Notes: generated from the sequence alone by a model not told the origin. A stretch of 64,000 nt of DNA from Udeniomyces pyricola (GCA_039545295.1 BCIK01000007.1:689835-753834); one strand, 5' to 3'. Counted from the stretch's first letter, positions 1-17,099 are shown. Numbers and translations are program-made.

Positions 1-71
1 CTATCCACACTATCTGCAACCCCGACACACATCCTTGTTCCTCACCCGACGGCCACGGCAAACGACACGCC

Positions 72-2656
72 ATGCCCTCTCTGTCCAAGACCGCAGCGAC
101 GATCGCTCTCTCGCTTTCACTACTTCCCACCATCTCTGCCTTCTATCTCCCAGGTACGGAAACCCCTTTGCCACGGCATTTAAGCTTACTACGGCCATGG
201 CTTCATTGAGCTTCGGCTGTCATACCCCGGCTAGCTCATCGGTAGAGTCCCGACATAGCCTCGTGGCTGATTTCTCGCTCAACGCCGGATCTTCTTTCCC
301 ACTGTGCTTGCTATTCCATCTTCCGTAGGCACGGCTCCTCATGATTACCAACCAGGCGATCAGGTTGGCGATCCATCTTCAGCTCGACGACGTGTCGTCT
401 GCCTCGGACGTTCACTTGGCACAGATCTAACTCAGCTTCTTGGTGCGATTTCAGGTCGAGATGCTCGTCAATTCGATATCCCCCATGCTCAATTCCAAGC
501 TGGTGAGACATTTTCTGGTCTTGCAGTTAGAGATGATACAGTCGACCAGGCCACTGACATGTTGCTTGTATGATGGACGTATCGTGTGATTGTCAGAGAT
601 CCATGATCAGTTGTACGTTTCGCCGTTCTTCGTGCCATGTCTTACGCCTCAAGCTTCGCTGCTTTCTTCTGAGATTGAACTGCGAGACCATCCACAGCCC
701 GGATCTGACACAACTTTTCTCAAACTCGAGCAGATGACTACTATGATCCTCAATTTCACTTCTGCCAACCAGAAGGTGGTCCCCAGAAGGTCTCGGAATC
801 CCTTGGATCTATCCTCTTTGGCGACCGAATCTTCACCTCAGCGTTCGACGTACGTTCTAAGACCACACAATCTCATCCGAATAGTCTTAATCAAACTAAC
901 CAAGCCGTGCACAAAACGTTTATCGATTTACAGATCAAGATGCTTGAAAAGTACACGATTTCTTCCACGTGTTCTCTAGTTCTGACTGGGTGATTCACCT
1001 GACCGTGTGATCTTCTTCTTGTCACTCACACGTCCTGCCACAGCTCGACTTGCCAATCGCTTTGCGTGTCTACCATTCCTGCTAATGATGCTGTGTTTAT
1101 GAACCAGCTGATAAAGGAAGACTATGGATACAACTTTATCTCGGATCGGCTGCCTGCGGCCGAGATCAAGCTCGATGAGCGCAGTGGCGAGAGGTTCTAC
1201 GACGTCGGGGGCGTCAACATGGGAGACGATGAGACAAACCCGGAAATTCCGAGGTTGAACAACCACTTTGACGTGAGTATCGGTAGCGTTCGTCTGACAA
1301 GCCCAGCGGGCGCGATCGAATCATGTGACATTGACTCACGCTATTACCGTCAAATTTCGTTCCTGGATCCGAAAGATCTTCATGCAATACCACTCCCGAG
1401 ACGGCAAGAACTACCGCGTCGTCGGTGTTCTCGTCTATCCCAACTCGTGCGCACCTTCTCGCTGTGTCCCTTTGTTCATCTCGTATGAGACTTCTCGGTT
1501 TTAACGGTGTCTTTTCGATCCTCACTTCTTTTGCGACGTCTCACGTGTGCTCGCCGTTTGGGTCCCACAGCAAGTCGTCAGGAACCACGGGTGCACCTGA
1601 CTGCTCTGCCACGGCCCCGCCAATGATTTTGTCTGAGGAGCAGGACAATACCGTCCGGTACACCTACAGCGTTTACTTCACCAAATCCGACACGCCTTGG
1701 GGACTTCGATGGGATCACTGTGCGTGCAGTTCCTTTTTCTTCGTTGCATTTCCTTCTTGTTCTTCTGCTTTTTTTTATTCCCTCAAAGTCTGTCTCGGCT
1801 CATCCTCATACTACTTCCGTTTCTCACCACAATCCAGATCTTCACGTGTTCGACCCAAAGATCCACTGGTTCTCCCTGGTCAACTCGCTTGTCATTGTCA
1901 TCTTCTTGTGTGCGATGTGCTCCATGGTCCTTTTGCGAACAGTCTCAAAGGACATCCATCGATACAATGCCATCGACCTCTCTGTATGTACCATTGTCTT
2001 GCGGTTTCTCTTGTGCTTGTCCACGGAGGTACGGATAGCCGACTCAATTCGCCGTCTGTCCGCTCCACTATCTTCTGTTTCGCAGGAGGATGTCCAGGAG
2101 GATTGGGGTTGGAAACTTGTCCACGGCGAAGTCTTCCGACCGCCCCCTCGTCCACTCGTCCTGTCGGTCATGGTCGGCACAGGAGCTCAGATCAGCGCTA
2201 TGGTTACTGTTACGCTTGGTATGTTTGCACTTTACACATGAAGTTGTATTGTATGTTCATGTGAGCTCGCACTCACATCGCTATAACCTTAGTCTTTGCT
2301 CTCCTTGGCTTCCTCTCGCCTTCGAACCGCGGCTCGCTCGCGACGGTCTTGATCATCTGCTGGACTTTCTTCGGATGCATCGCCGGTTACGTTGCCGCTC
2401 GAACCTACGCCTCTTTGGGTGGAAAGGACATGAGAAAGCTTGGGTTTGCCGTGGCAACCGTCTTCCCAACGTAAGCTTGTCATTCTGACCTCGTCTTTAA
2501 GTCCTGGAGCTGAAACATTCTTGTACTGATTGCTCGCCGTACTTTTCTATCCTTCTGATGTAGAATTGTGTTTGCGATCATCTTCCTCCTCAATCTCTTC
2601 CTCGTCGCCAAGAGTGCTTCTGGAGCTGTTCCATTTGGTTCGTATCCTATTCGAGC

Positions 2657-2693
<37 letters not shown>

Positions 2694-4066
2694 CGAACCT
2701 TCTCTCTATCTTTAGAAAGCTTACGTTTGGCGTTTTGGTAACCCGCCATGTTCTCTTTCTCGCTGTCATTTATCTTTGAACCGTCAAATTGTTTACATTC
2801 ACAGGAACGATCCTCGCGGTCGTCGCACTCTGGTTCTTAATCTCCATCCCCCTCAATGTCGCGGGTACATTCATGGGCAACAAGCACGGGGGAATTGAGA
2901 ACCCTACGCGGGTCAACTCGATCCCGAGGCAGATCCCACCTACGCCAACGTATCTCAAGAAATTCGTACGTTCAAATAATGAAGTTTCGCAACTCCTGGT
3001 TCATTGCTTGGTACTTCCTCACTCATAATGCCCTCTTGCCCTCGCTTATCGGACGTTCACACTTCTACTGTATCCCTCCGATCTTTCCTCCTTAGCCGGC
3101 GATGATGCTCGCTGGTCTTCTTCCTTGGGCCGCCTGCTTCGTCGAGCTCTACTTCATCCTGTCTTCTCTATTTGGGTCGCGCGCCTATTACGCTTTCGGC
3201 TTCCTGTTCCTTACGTTCTGCGTCGCCATCTTGACGACAGCAACTGTCACCATTCTGTTTACGTACTTCATGCTTTGTGCGGAGGAATATCGGTCAGTCG
3301 TCGCTAAGCATATCGAAAGAGTAGTTCATATCTTGCTCGAGATGTCAAGACTTACTTCCGTTCGTTCAACAAAATACATCACATCACCTGTTTCATTCCC
3401 ATCTCCTTTTCTCCGTTTAATCCTTTCGACGCCGACTACTAGATGGCATTGGCGTTCATTCCTTGCAGGCGGAGGGTCCGCCGTCTGGCTTCTTGTTTAC
3501 GGGGTCTTCTACTGGGCCTCAAGGCTTTCGCTCGATTCGTTCACAAGTGTTGTTCTTTACATCGGCTACCTGTGCGTGCTCTATGTTTATCGTTTCGCTC
3601 ACCTACATGGACTTCCAACCTTGTCTCGCTGCAAAGCCTGCCTTGTCATTTGCATAGGAGGGAAAATTACAAGAACGAGGATAAGCACAAACGTTAATAT
3701 GATCGTCTTGAACCATCTTTATACCCTCTTGCCCTTGATTTTCCCCCCTTCTCATCTCAACAATCCATCCTACTAGCATCCTCCTTGCCGGCGCCAACTT
3801 CCTTATGACCGGCTGTGTCGGATTCCTTGCGAGTTACTTTGCGATCCGACGACTCTACGGTGAGTCTATCTTTTTTTCCATACTATTTCCTTTTTGGTCT
3901 ATTCTTTCATCCTTCAATTTTCTTTCTGTTTGATCACTGTTGATTCCTATTTTTTTATTCTCACCATAAACGGCTTCATCTCTCATCCGATCTCGAACGA
4001 TGGCTGATTGTGTATTTGTCTATCTTTCCGGTTCTGATTGCGCTAGCTGCGATCCGAATCGATTAA
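72..4066 (+). CDS. EMP70: Transmembrane 9 superfamily protein (Emp70/TM9SF nonaspanin)
   Basis: Multi-spanning membrane protein of the endosome/Golgi system; the family acts in endomembrane sorting and cell adhesion. I join about 18 short exons. The start at 72 gives a signal peptide followed by FYLPG and TAPHDYQPGDQ, the conserved mature N-terminus of the family. The lumenal domain carries SYDYYDPQFHFCQP, LFGDRIFTSAFD, NSTCQSLC, DYGYNFISDRLPAAE and NYRVVGVLVYPNS. The membrane half follows, with KIHWFSLVNSLVIVIFL, LLRTVSKDIHRYN, EDWGWKLVHGEVFRPP and several hydrophobic segments. The last intron (3860-4046) joins RRLY to AAIRID, then stop. That tail resembles the family's K-x-D/E Golgi-retention motif but has Arg in place of Lys. 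A run of 36 T lies in one intron. The family assignment is secure; small exons could be misplaced by a few bases. Confidence 0.93.
2658..2693. repeat. Poly-T tract (36 T) in an intron of the TM9SF gene
   Basis: An uninterrupted run of T between the exon ending AVPFG and the exon beginning TILAVV. It lies inside the intron, so it does not affect the protein. Its exact length is probably unreliable. Confidence 0.9.
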
Positions 4067-4538
4067 GTCTGTGTTTTGTTAAGATAAGGCTTGCTTGCTT
4101 GGGACCTTTGGGAATTTTCAAGTTGGTGGGTGCCGAGGGGAATGCGAAGCTCGTGAGGGGTGACTCACAAGGACGAAATGATGAATAGGGAGTTAGGTAG
4201 TAGAGGAAAGATGGATGAAAATGCCCCTGGCTTTCTGCAGAGATTGTTGTGAAGGCAAAGGCTCAAGGACGGACTGACTTGACGATTGATCTTGGCCTGA
4301 GAGTGAACTTTACAAGATCAGCATGAGAAAATCCGAATGAGTTGGGCGCAGGGATACGCATGTAAACCATGTATGGCAACGCTTCAAAGTCCCTCTTCCC
4401 TCTCAACTACCGGGATATGCCTTTCCTTTCCGATCGAGCCCCTGGATCAGTAACAACATCAGTACTAGCAAGATGAAAGATACTGGCGGGTCGGATGGTC
4501 ATATAAGTGGGAGATCCGAATAGACTTCATACTCCTGT
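4067..4538. other. Convergent intergenic region (TM9SF and GPATCH1 3' ends)
   Basis: The two flanking genes converge here, so both 3' UTRs and polyadenylation sites should lie in this stretch. I see no further gene, tRNA-like fold or repeat in it. Confidence 0.5.
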
Positions 4539-7500
4539 CTACATGTAATCCATCGCGCTCGCCCTCTTCTTCCCCGTTGCGACCAAAGCATCCCCCGCGG
4601 CGCCTCCGCCACCACCACTACTACTGCTATGACTAGCTCCTATGACCTGCTTCTCTACCCAAAACTCTTCCTCTTCTTCTTTCTCTTTTTTCATCCTCTT
4701 GCGTTCTTTCTCCTCGAGTCTCTGCTTCCTTTCCTTCTCCCTCCGCTCTTTGCGCTCCTCCTCCCCTCCTCCTCTTCCTCCACCCCCACGTGCCCCAACG
4801 TCCCCTTCTCCTTCTTCTTCTTCCTCCTCGTCATCCCCTCCAAACGAAACGAGTGCCTTCTTGGGACGTTTGTCCTTCTTTGCCTTCTTCTTCTTGGGCT
4901 GCTGAGAAGCAGCAGCAACCTCGTCGGTGAGCGTCGATTTGGTAGAGGAAAACGTCGGTCGGAACGCATCAGCTGGAAGGGTCGCAGACAGAGCAGACGG
5001 TCGAGGTGGAGGTGGAAGAGGAAGGTAGAGATCCTGGTCGTCGTCTTCGTCGTCCTCTTTCTTGTCGTTCTTGCCATCGTCTCGAGAAACTGCCGGTTTG
5101 ACGGTCGGAGCGAGCGATATCGATCCGATGGGATTCGCCGCCAAGGGAAGGTGCGATTTATCGTCGACCTCCTCCTCATCTGACAAATCATCCTCGTCGT
5201 CCTCATCGTCCGAGGCAAAGATAGCTTTGAAGATGGCGTCGCTAGGTCGTTCGTACCGAATGGGTTCCTCGGCAAGTCCATCCGGGTCAGTCGCCGAATC
5301 GACATGGGGATTTGCAGCAGTGACGATGGGCGTGCCTTCCGTCATCGTTATCGGTCCACTGGCAGCAGAGGAGGAAGCAGAGGTCCCAGTCGAAACGGTC
5401 TCAGGTCCGAGGACGTGAAGGAACTTTTCCTGCCATGCGTTCGGGTCCACAATCGGTTTAATACCCGTTCCTTCCTTCATGAACGCTCCGGCATCGTCTG
5501 CGTTCTGGGGTCCCTCAGGATGAGGATCCTTGACACCAAATCGCTTACACAACAGCTTCACCGGGAAGAACGCTCTCGTCTCCCGGGTAAGATTACCATA
5601 CATGCCCATTCGAGCCGCTTGTTGCTTCGGTGTCTCGTTCTCGGGAATTCGACCTCCGATCCCTTTCCTCATCTTCTCCTCTTCCACCGCCGCTTCTTCC
5701 TCCCGCTTCCTTTCCTCAACCCGAGCGGCCCTCGCAGCGGGATCGAGGACGAATAACCCAGCTTTCGTCGTTTGAGTATCACCCCCTGATGCCGCTGACG
5801 TAGCGCTCGTGAACCGATTCGCCATCGCGCCTGTCATCGGTCGAAAGATCATGGCCGCTTTCCGAAACGATGTCAACTCGTTGAGCAATGTCTCCTGAGT
5901 CTCACCCGGAGGAACGGTATCGAGAATATGGGTCGGATCGGAATGAGTCGATTGAGTGAGGAGATAGGTCTTGTACCGGGCTTGCTTGAGAGGTTCACCG
6001 GAGAATGGCATGAAGCCGTGGAGCGCTGAATTGGCGGTGATAGGATCTACGGTTGGAACGACGAAAGGAGCTGGAGATTGAGTGGTGAGAGGACCGGAAG
6101 ACAGGGCAGGTGGGTGGGTATGGGAGGCAGAAGTCGTTTGGGGCAGAAGAGCGGGAGGGGCGAGCGAAGCGATCCGATCACGATCTCGAGCCGACATGAA
6201 TTCAAAGACGGATTTGGCCGAAGCTTTGAGTACGGGTTTAGAGGATGTGGAAGACTCGGGCGGAACTGATGATTGGGACGACGGTAGGGGCGCTTGGGAT
6301 GGTGTTGGCTTGTGCTCGCCCAGGATCATACCTCGCTGTGATGGTAGAAGCACGAGAGACAGAGAGAGAGAGAGAGATTTCCGGATCAATCCCCCTTCAT
6401 GTTCAGCCAGGCGAAATCCCTTTCCGTCACGAACAGTTGAATTTCTTCAACTCAAGAGCCTATTGGAATGCGTGCTTGACTTACCTCGTTGGCCGTGATG
6501 CCTTGTCTCCTTCTCCAAGCAGCCTCACCATCGATGCCATCTCCTTTCCTTCCACCCGCTTCTTCCATCTTTTGGCCTGGGGTAAGATCCCACTTCTTAC
6601 CTCGGTTCCAGACGCGACTGGGCTTGGGTATCCAACCTTGAGGGACCTCCGGGGGTTCGAACCAACGATCTTCCATGATGGGCTTCGACCAGACGATGAA
6701 TCCCGGAATACATGGACGGCCATCGTGCCAGGTAGAAGATGGCGGGGCATGCGTGGGTCGAATAGGACCGAGCTGTAGTTTTATTAGGTGAACGAAGGAG
6801 TCTCAGATCGTGAGCGGTTGACGCGACGATGAAAAAAAAAAAAAAGCGAGCATGGTAGAAGAAATCCCTGTGGTTTTCTCACTTTGGATCCCTTGGTTGT
6901 ACCGGAACCGATTCGGATGAGATCCCCTTCGTCATCGTCCTCCTCCTGGTGGAACGCAAAGCGTCCTCGACCCGACAGTATTGAGGCAGATGGTCCAGGA
7001 CCATAGACATCGGTGTCATCCTCGTCCACGTCCTCAATGCCGTATCCAAAGCCCCCTATCAAAAAGGACCGAAAAAGAAAAGAGAAACAAAAAATGAAAC
7101 GTTTCGTATAAGTATGAATCGCTGCAGAAGACGCGCAAGCATACGAACAAATCAGAGATCGATTTTCGGCGCACCTGATTTCTTGCTTTCTTCGTTCGGC
7201 GCGTCCGAGTCGAGTTCCATCGCATGGGTGCCAAAGGCTTGATCCAACCCAACCCCTTTTGTCCATCCGAGACCTTCCTGACCTTCCTTCTGTTCGTAAA
7301 CCCTCAAAGGTGTATCTCTCGGGGCAAAGAGATGTTTCTTGGCTTCTTCATCCTCATCCTCGTCGCCTTCCACATGGGCCGCCTTGGTGTCCGGACTGGC
7401 TGCCGAGGTGGATGAGTTTGCCTCTTGTCGTTTGAGAGCTCGAGCGGTGATGCGAGGACCAACGCCCTGACCGGGTCGCCAGCCGAGTCTCATCAGGAGC

Positions 7501-8462
7501 TTGTTGCCGATCCCGGTGTTGGCCGGTTGCACGAGCGAGGTGAAGAAATCGGGTAAACTAAGGGGATACGAGTCAAGGCAAACGACGTGTCAGTCGGCTT
7601 GTTGACCGTGTGAAGAGCCATCAAACTCGGCCTTTTTAATCATATCATAAGCTTTGAAAGAAGTGAGTGTGGAAATAAGTGGAAAATAGGGTATATCTAC
7701 TGACGCTGCTTCGGGTCCCTTGCGCTTCCTACTACCGCTCGCGTTCTCGACACCAAATCCACCTTTCGTCTCGAGTTTCTCTTCGCTCCGCATCTCGGCG
7801 AGATCCTCTTCATCCATGAAATCTTCGGCCCGTTGAGTTGGTTGAGCCCGTTGGTTGCGAGAAGAGATGAACGTCGAAGGGGTCCACCCTTCTTTAGACC
7901 CGACTGAGTTGAAGTAGCCGGCGGAGAAGCCTCCCGTGAAGGCACCATGTAGACGCCGACGACCTTGTTCGTCCTTGACCTGTGAGATCGAACAGTTCAG
8001 CAAGCATCAGTCTGCGGTAATCTGGTGAGACTCTTGGATCTGGTCGGTGGAGTACGAGGGGGGGGGGGAGGCAAGACCGCAGGCACAGAGAAACGATGAG
8101 AAGGTGAAAGAGCAGGCCGAACCTCTTGTTTCCATAACGGTACAAACTCGCCATCATCCTTCTTGGTGTTCGCAAGGGCAGGAAGGGGTGTTCCCATCTG
8201 AGGCATAAAATCATCAGTCAATCGTTAGGAAGAATCGGTAAGCAAGATAAGAAGGGACAATCGCATCGGGATCAGCATCGTGATTTGGAAGCTCAATAGA
8301 CCCACATCAACGTTCTCGTCACATCATGCACCCTTTAGATTCTCGTGGTATGTATAACAGTTTATAGAGAAGAGACTGGTTTACCTGACAGAACGACTCG
8401 TTCAGATTGCCAGAGGAAGACGGCTCGACGTCGTCCAACTTGCGTTTCAGGCGGCTCGTCAT
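4539..8462 (-). CDS. GPATCH1: G-patch domain protein, GPATCH1-like splicing factor
   Basis: Nuclear spliceosome-associated protein of about 1,000 residues. It starts MTSRLKRKLDD at 8462. The next exon, GTPLPALANTKKDDGEFVPL, ends WKQE and runs into DEQGRRRLHGAFTGGFSAGY and GSKEGWTPSTF, the conserved N-terminal block (DUF1604) of the family. The G-patch itself is NTGIGNKLLMRLGWRPGQGV then GPRITARALKRQ. G-patch proteins generally bind and activate DEAH helicases. After it come GFGYGIEDVDEDD and a WFEPPEVPQGWIP block. The long last exon (4539-6329) carries RGMILGE, FFPVKLLCKRFGVKDPHPEG and a low-complexity acidic and Lys/Glu-rich tail ending SAMDYM. Short introns separate the first six or so exons. 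The family call is firm; the tail is weakly conserved. Confidence 0.9.
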
Positions 8463-9031
8463 GGCGGGGTGGAGGCGGATTGCGGATTTGCGCGAAGAGG
8501 GATAATGATGTGAGCCGTTTTGGCAAGGTCGATGAAAGGCGCGAGTGAATGGGTTCAAGGAAAGAGGGGAGGTGTGAGCGTGAGTTGGAGCTTGCCGATG
8601 TGAGCGTGAAGATGGAGGACTGGGCTGAGAGGTCAAGGTGAACGTGGTTTAGCGGGTGGTTTAGATGAATCATATATATGCATGACCGCGTGACTTGGCG
8701 TGACCACTCAAGATTACGCTGATCATCGATAACCCTTGCCAGCTGCTGACGTGCCTTGGGGATTTCTATCTTGTCGCGTCGTCGACTCGTGAATCACTTG
8801 ATCATCAATATGACTCATATGATTTTCATCCTTCTTATCCAACTCATCACTGGGTTGAAGAATTCTCACCTCAGCCTCGCAAATCTCGGGTTTTCTTTTT
8901 CTCCTTCTTCTCTCTTTTGTGTTGGAGTAATAGGACGTTCGTTCGACTTCATCATCAAAGAAACAATCAATCCCGACGCGCGCAAGTACCAATGACAGCA
9001 TCAGCATGCACATGGTTCATATGCATATATG
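8463..9031. other. Intergenic region upstream of the GPATCH1-like gene
   Basis: It contains the promoter of the GPATCH1-like gene and the 3' end of the next minus-strand gene. No convincing coding exon or RNA gene was seen. Confidence 0.5.
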
Positions 9032-10831
9032 CTACTGTCGGCCCTTTCGTTTTTCACCCAACGGGCCTTTTCGAGATTTCGATCTCGGTCTGGGAGGAGA
9101 AGAGGAGGATTGTTCAATTGACGTGCGTTGCGAAGGTGAAGGTGAAAGTGAAGGCGAAGGTGAAGAAGGTTTTGAAGGCGAAGGTGCAGCTGGGGAGCCG
9201 GAGAATGAGAATCGAGTAGGTGCAGCGGACGAGCGATTCGTCGGAACGGATTTAGACCCTTCGGATCCACTAGAATCCTCGGATCTGGTAGGTAGGGAAG
9301 AGAGTGCTGATTGGGGTCGCGGTAAGGCTGAATTGCGTGATGGGAAGGGACTGGATGGTTCGTACGATGTAGATGCGGGGCGTGGCGAAGAAGAGATTAT
9401 TTGTGACCGTCTTGGGTCATGCTTGCGCTGGGATGATGATATAAAAGCAGGATCGGATGACGACGCCTCAGAATTGGTTGATAGATCTGATCTGGGAGGA
9501 TACGATCGAGGCTGAGAAGCTTGGGCGACATCGTTGCCAGGCGATGAAGCAGGTGCGAAGGAAGATAGGCCTGCTGGAGACGCAGGAAGCATGGGTGAAG
9601 GAAAGGAAGACCGGCTTTGCGACTGTGTAGAGAGACGAGAAGAATGCGATTCTGCCGATGGAGTGATCCGGATTAACGGAGGAGCCGGAGTAGCAGCGTT
9701 CTGCGGCTGCAGTTCAGGGGTTGAAGATTCCCCTTCGTCATCAGAAAGTCTTGCTCGGTGTAATTCTCGGGGTGAAAGGGCCACGCTTTCTGGCGTCGGG
9801 ACGGCTGCCTCAGAGTCGTAGCCTATCAGTCCAGGGCCGAACGAACGTCCGCTGAACGTTCGGGGTCGGTGCTCATGAGGAATCCAAGCTCGGGGATCCT
9901 CTCCACGCTCCACCATCTCTCGCTTCTCCCTCTCAGCCAGCTCCTCAGCACTTTCACCCGACGTATTCCCAGAAGCCGGATTGAACTCTGGCCTCTTCAC
10001 CTTTCGTAACGCCAAGAGATCTGCGTCAAGCTCTTCCAGGATGTTCTTGGGTTTCCGCTCGGGATGGTCTTCTGATAACCATATGTTTCCATCTGTGAGG
10101 CCTTGAGCCAACTTTTCGGGCCAGCCATATCCTTCAGGCCGCCAAAGCTTGAATCTCCAAAGAGAAATAGCAAGGGGGACCGTATCGACGCCATATGAAG
10201 AGAGTAGCGCGTCGCTTGATAGCAGGGCAAACGTCCGTCGTTGAGAAGGCAAGATTGGGACCGGTGCGCCTGATGGAGAGGGTTGCGAGAAGTGGGAAAG
10301 GATAGCGAGACGTGATAAGAGATGCGAGTGTGTAGATTGGGGTAAGATCAAGGAGAGTGGGTAGAATGGAATATCCGTTGGTGGAGGTAAAGCCGTGGAG
10401 TCGGCCGAGGAATGGGCGCTGAGGAGAGGCATCATTTTGGGATGTGAATCGTGTTTCCGTTTCATCGCCTTGGGTGGAAGCGATACAACCGAGAATGTGT
10501 TCTCCAGTCGATCGATTCGGTCCTTCAATAGGAAGTCGACTTCATCGGAATTAGTACCGACTTCAAGGATCGCAATGACTTTGGGCTCGCTCCTTCCATC
10601 CAGTGCGACGACCTTATCCCCTAACGAGTTAATACCAGACCAAACCCAGTCCCCATCCTGCATATCCTCCCTCGTCTGATTGTTCACTTCAACTAGTGTG
10701 AACCTTTCGGCATGCGATGATGGTAGCTGCACGCGCTCAGCGAGAAGTTCCAGTTCCTGCTGGATTCGCGCGACGAGTTGGGCTTCAATGTGGTCGAGGA
10801 GCGGTCTTGAGCTCGTGGTCGTAGGAGGCAT
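9032..10831 (-). CDS. Unrecognised Ser/Pro-rich protein
   Basis: I do not recognise this protein. The first in-frame ATG, at 10831, gives MPPTTTSSRPLLDHIEAQLV and about 600 residues without an intron. The first 330 or so look globular, with VEVNNQTREDMQDGDWVWSG, a short basic stretch MKRKHDS, and a Trp-rich block ISLWRFKLWRPEGYGWPEK. The last 250 are Ser/Pro-rich and probably disordered, ending in the basic tail SRKGPLGEKRKGRQ. The reading frame stays open upstream to a TAG near 11155 and there encodes the hydrophobic stretch FFLRLCLLLSLATISALW, which looks like a signal peptide but has no ATG of its own. An unfound first exon could supply one, so the true start may lie further upstream. The tail gives no functional clue. 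Existence as a gene is likely; function is unknown. Confidence 0.65.
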   Translation of the reverse strand: MPPTTTSSRPLLDHIEAQLVARIQQELELLAERVQLPSSHAERFTLVEVNNQTREDMQDGDWVWSGINSLGDKVVALDGRSEPKVIAILEVGTNSDEVDFLLKDRIDRLENTFSVVSLPPKAMKRKHDSHPKMMPLLSAHSSADSTALPPPTDIPFYPLSLILPQSTHSHLLSRLAILSHFSQPSPSGAPVPILPSQRRTFALLSSDALLSSYGVDTVPLAISLWRFKLWRPEGYGWPEKLAQGLTDGNIWLSEDHPERKPKNILEELDADLLALRKVKRPEFNPASGNTSGESAEELAEREKREMVERGEDPRAWIPHEHRPRTFSGRSFGPGLIGYDSEAAVPTPESVALSPRELHRARLSDDEGESSTPELQPQNAATPAPPLIRITPSAESHSSRLSTQSQSRSSFPSPMLPASPAGLSSFAPASSPGNDVAQASQPRSYPPRSDLSTNSEASSSDPAFISSSQRKHDPRRSQIISSSPRPASTSYEPSSPFPSRNSALPRPQSALSSLPTRSEDSSGSEGSKSVPTNRSSAAPTRFSFSGSPAAPSPSKPSSPSPSLSPSPSQRTSIEQSSSSPPRPRSKSRKGPLGEKRKGRQ

Positions 10832-11417
10832 GATTCTGAGAACTTGGGTCGGATTCGTCTTTGAGCTGTGGTCTTGAGTGGGGAGTTTATTGGGAAGATC
10901 GGATCGGATTTGAAAACTGGAGGATGGAGTACGGGGACCGGGACTATCCGAGAATGATACCGAATGGGAAGAAGAGGGGGGTGGGACGGAAGTGATGGAA
11001 ACGGTCGGGAAGCTTTCTGGGAAGAATCCAAGGTGGGGTATATCGAAGTCCCATGCCCGTGAGCCGGTGGGCCACAAGGCTGATATCGTGGCAAGCGAAA
11101 GGAGTAGACAGAGACGTAAGAAAAAGGTAATACATGCGCGATGGCTATCAGAGTTCTACCTATTGAGAGAGGTCAAACGATCAGCGACTTACAACAAAGT
11201 CTCTCTACTGTAGGCCGGTAGCAAAGGACACTGAGACGCCGTCTACCACTGGGGTCGTACGCTGGAGAACTGATTGGAGCGGATGACGTCCATTCGGGAT
11301 GAAGCAAGTCATCCGGCACGAGATAGACCTGTTCAGGACCATTGGATGGTCGATGGCGAGCCCCCCGCAGTGAGATTTGCATCGCTTCAGAGAGACGTGC
11401 AAATATGCCATCAGTTT
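10832..11417. other. Region with open frame but no assigned start
   Basis: Between the ATG at 10831 and the stop at 11418 the minus strand stays open to about 11155 in frame with the downstream gene. A second open stretch (11173-11421) begins MKTDGIFARLSEAMQISL in another frame. I could not join them with good splice signals in phase. Part of this stretch may be a missed 5' exon or UTR intron. Confidence 0.35.
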
Positions 11418-11982
11418 TCATTCGAATGTCTCGACTGACGCCACAGATGTGTCGCGTGAGAAGGGGAGAGTGAGAGCCTCACTGGGAGGGGTCTCGAGAC
11501 CCGTATGAACACATTTCTGATCCTTGCCAATAAGCATTCTCCCTGTGAAGCGTCGCAAGTTTGTCCACGCGACAAGTTGTCAATGAGTAATCACATAGCA
11601 GCCAAGTTTGGGTTTCAAAGACGCGTCACGTCTACTTACCTTGAGGATCAGACCAGATGGCTCGAGCAAGCTTGGGTGAGCTCTCGAGGACGTGACCGTG
11701 ATAGAGGTGAGGTTCATCAAGCTCGTGCTCGTAGGAACCTATACGAAGGGTCGAGAGAAGATCATCGAGTGTCGGCGCAGGTGCATTTGAGGACTGTGGC
11801 AAGTTTGCTGAAAGAAGAAAGGAAGCTGGGGGACTCGACGCCGCAGTGCCGAGAGGTGTCCGAAGAGAGGATGGGCTAGGCGAGGTAGTAAGGGGCGATG
11901 ATGAGGAACAGCGGGCGAGGAAGTGCAACCGGAAATGGGCGAATGTGGGAGTGCGACGACCTGAGAACGTAAGAAGGCCCAT
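11418..11982 (-). CDS. Hypothetical protein, putative mitochondrial
   Basis: A predicted protein of about 155 residues from two exons (11640-11982 and 11418-11542) joined over a clear GTAAGT...CACAG intron. The N-terminus MGLLTFSGRRTPTFAHFRLH is rich in Arg and Ser and lacks acidic residues for about 60 residues, as mitochondrial targeting sequences do. The rest contains TLDDLLSTLRIGSYEHELDE and SPKLARAIWSDPQ, then GRMLIGKDQKCVHTGLETPP and ends in ETFE. No family was recognised. The start is uncertain: the bases just after the ATG resemble a splice acceptor, so the N-terminus could instead come from an upstream exon. Coding status is moderate to low confidence. Confidence 0.38.
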
Positions 11983-12655
11983 AAGAATCGGCGAGGAAGG
12001 AGCACCACGAGATCAGAGGTGGCCGAAGAGATAAGCTCGGGGTTCAGATAGTCGGTTCGATAGGATGACGGAGTTTGGCGTCTGGAATTCGGTTGAGGAG
12101 TTGAGAAATCATTAATCAAGTTAACGCCAAGTCCGGCATCACGCGTCACGTCCATCAGTTCACCCAAGTTACGTTCGCCGCGTCATCGGATCAATCAGTC
12201 GGTCTACCAGCCCACGCATTCATACAAATTTTTATATCATGAACAATTAGCGATATACTCCTACAGCTTTGGAGATTTGCACACATATGAGTTTTCCCTT
12301 TTATCGCTATTCAGCCAAATCGTTCAGCGTAGAGTAGTAATACCCAGATCGAGTCATTCGTATTGTCTGGGATTGCAAGCATGATCTACTGCTAGCAGCT
12401 TAATGGATCACATGACGTGAATAATAGCACATAAAGATTCAACAAGTACTTTTTTTTTTAGATGCAAGATGAAAGATCCAAGGAGAAAAACAACGACAGA
12501 AGAGAGCACAAAAAAGAATCCAGACACAAAGAGGACGGCTGGCCAGGCTGCAAGGGCAAAAAAAAGGAAATACTCTCAAGAGAGAACAAAGGGGTGAATG
12601 AGATTTAAGGGAAGGATGTCACTCATAGGACCATTCATCATCAAACTAAACGAAA
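11983..12655. other. Intergenic region 3' of PRP5
   Basis: An AT-richer spacer with short A/T runs between the small mitochondrial-type gene and the last exon of PRP5. An open stretch at 11739-12167 (minus) starts MGELMDVTRD but shows no domain, and I do not count it as a gene. Confidence 0.4.

Positions 12656-17099
<4,444 letters not shown>

Noticed and set aside
4629..5183. Long open frame on the + strand opposite the GPATCH1 tail
   Set aside because: It is Phe/Leu/Ser-rich, the complement of a Lys/Glu-rich coding exon; a shadow of the real gene.
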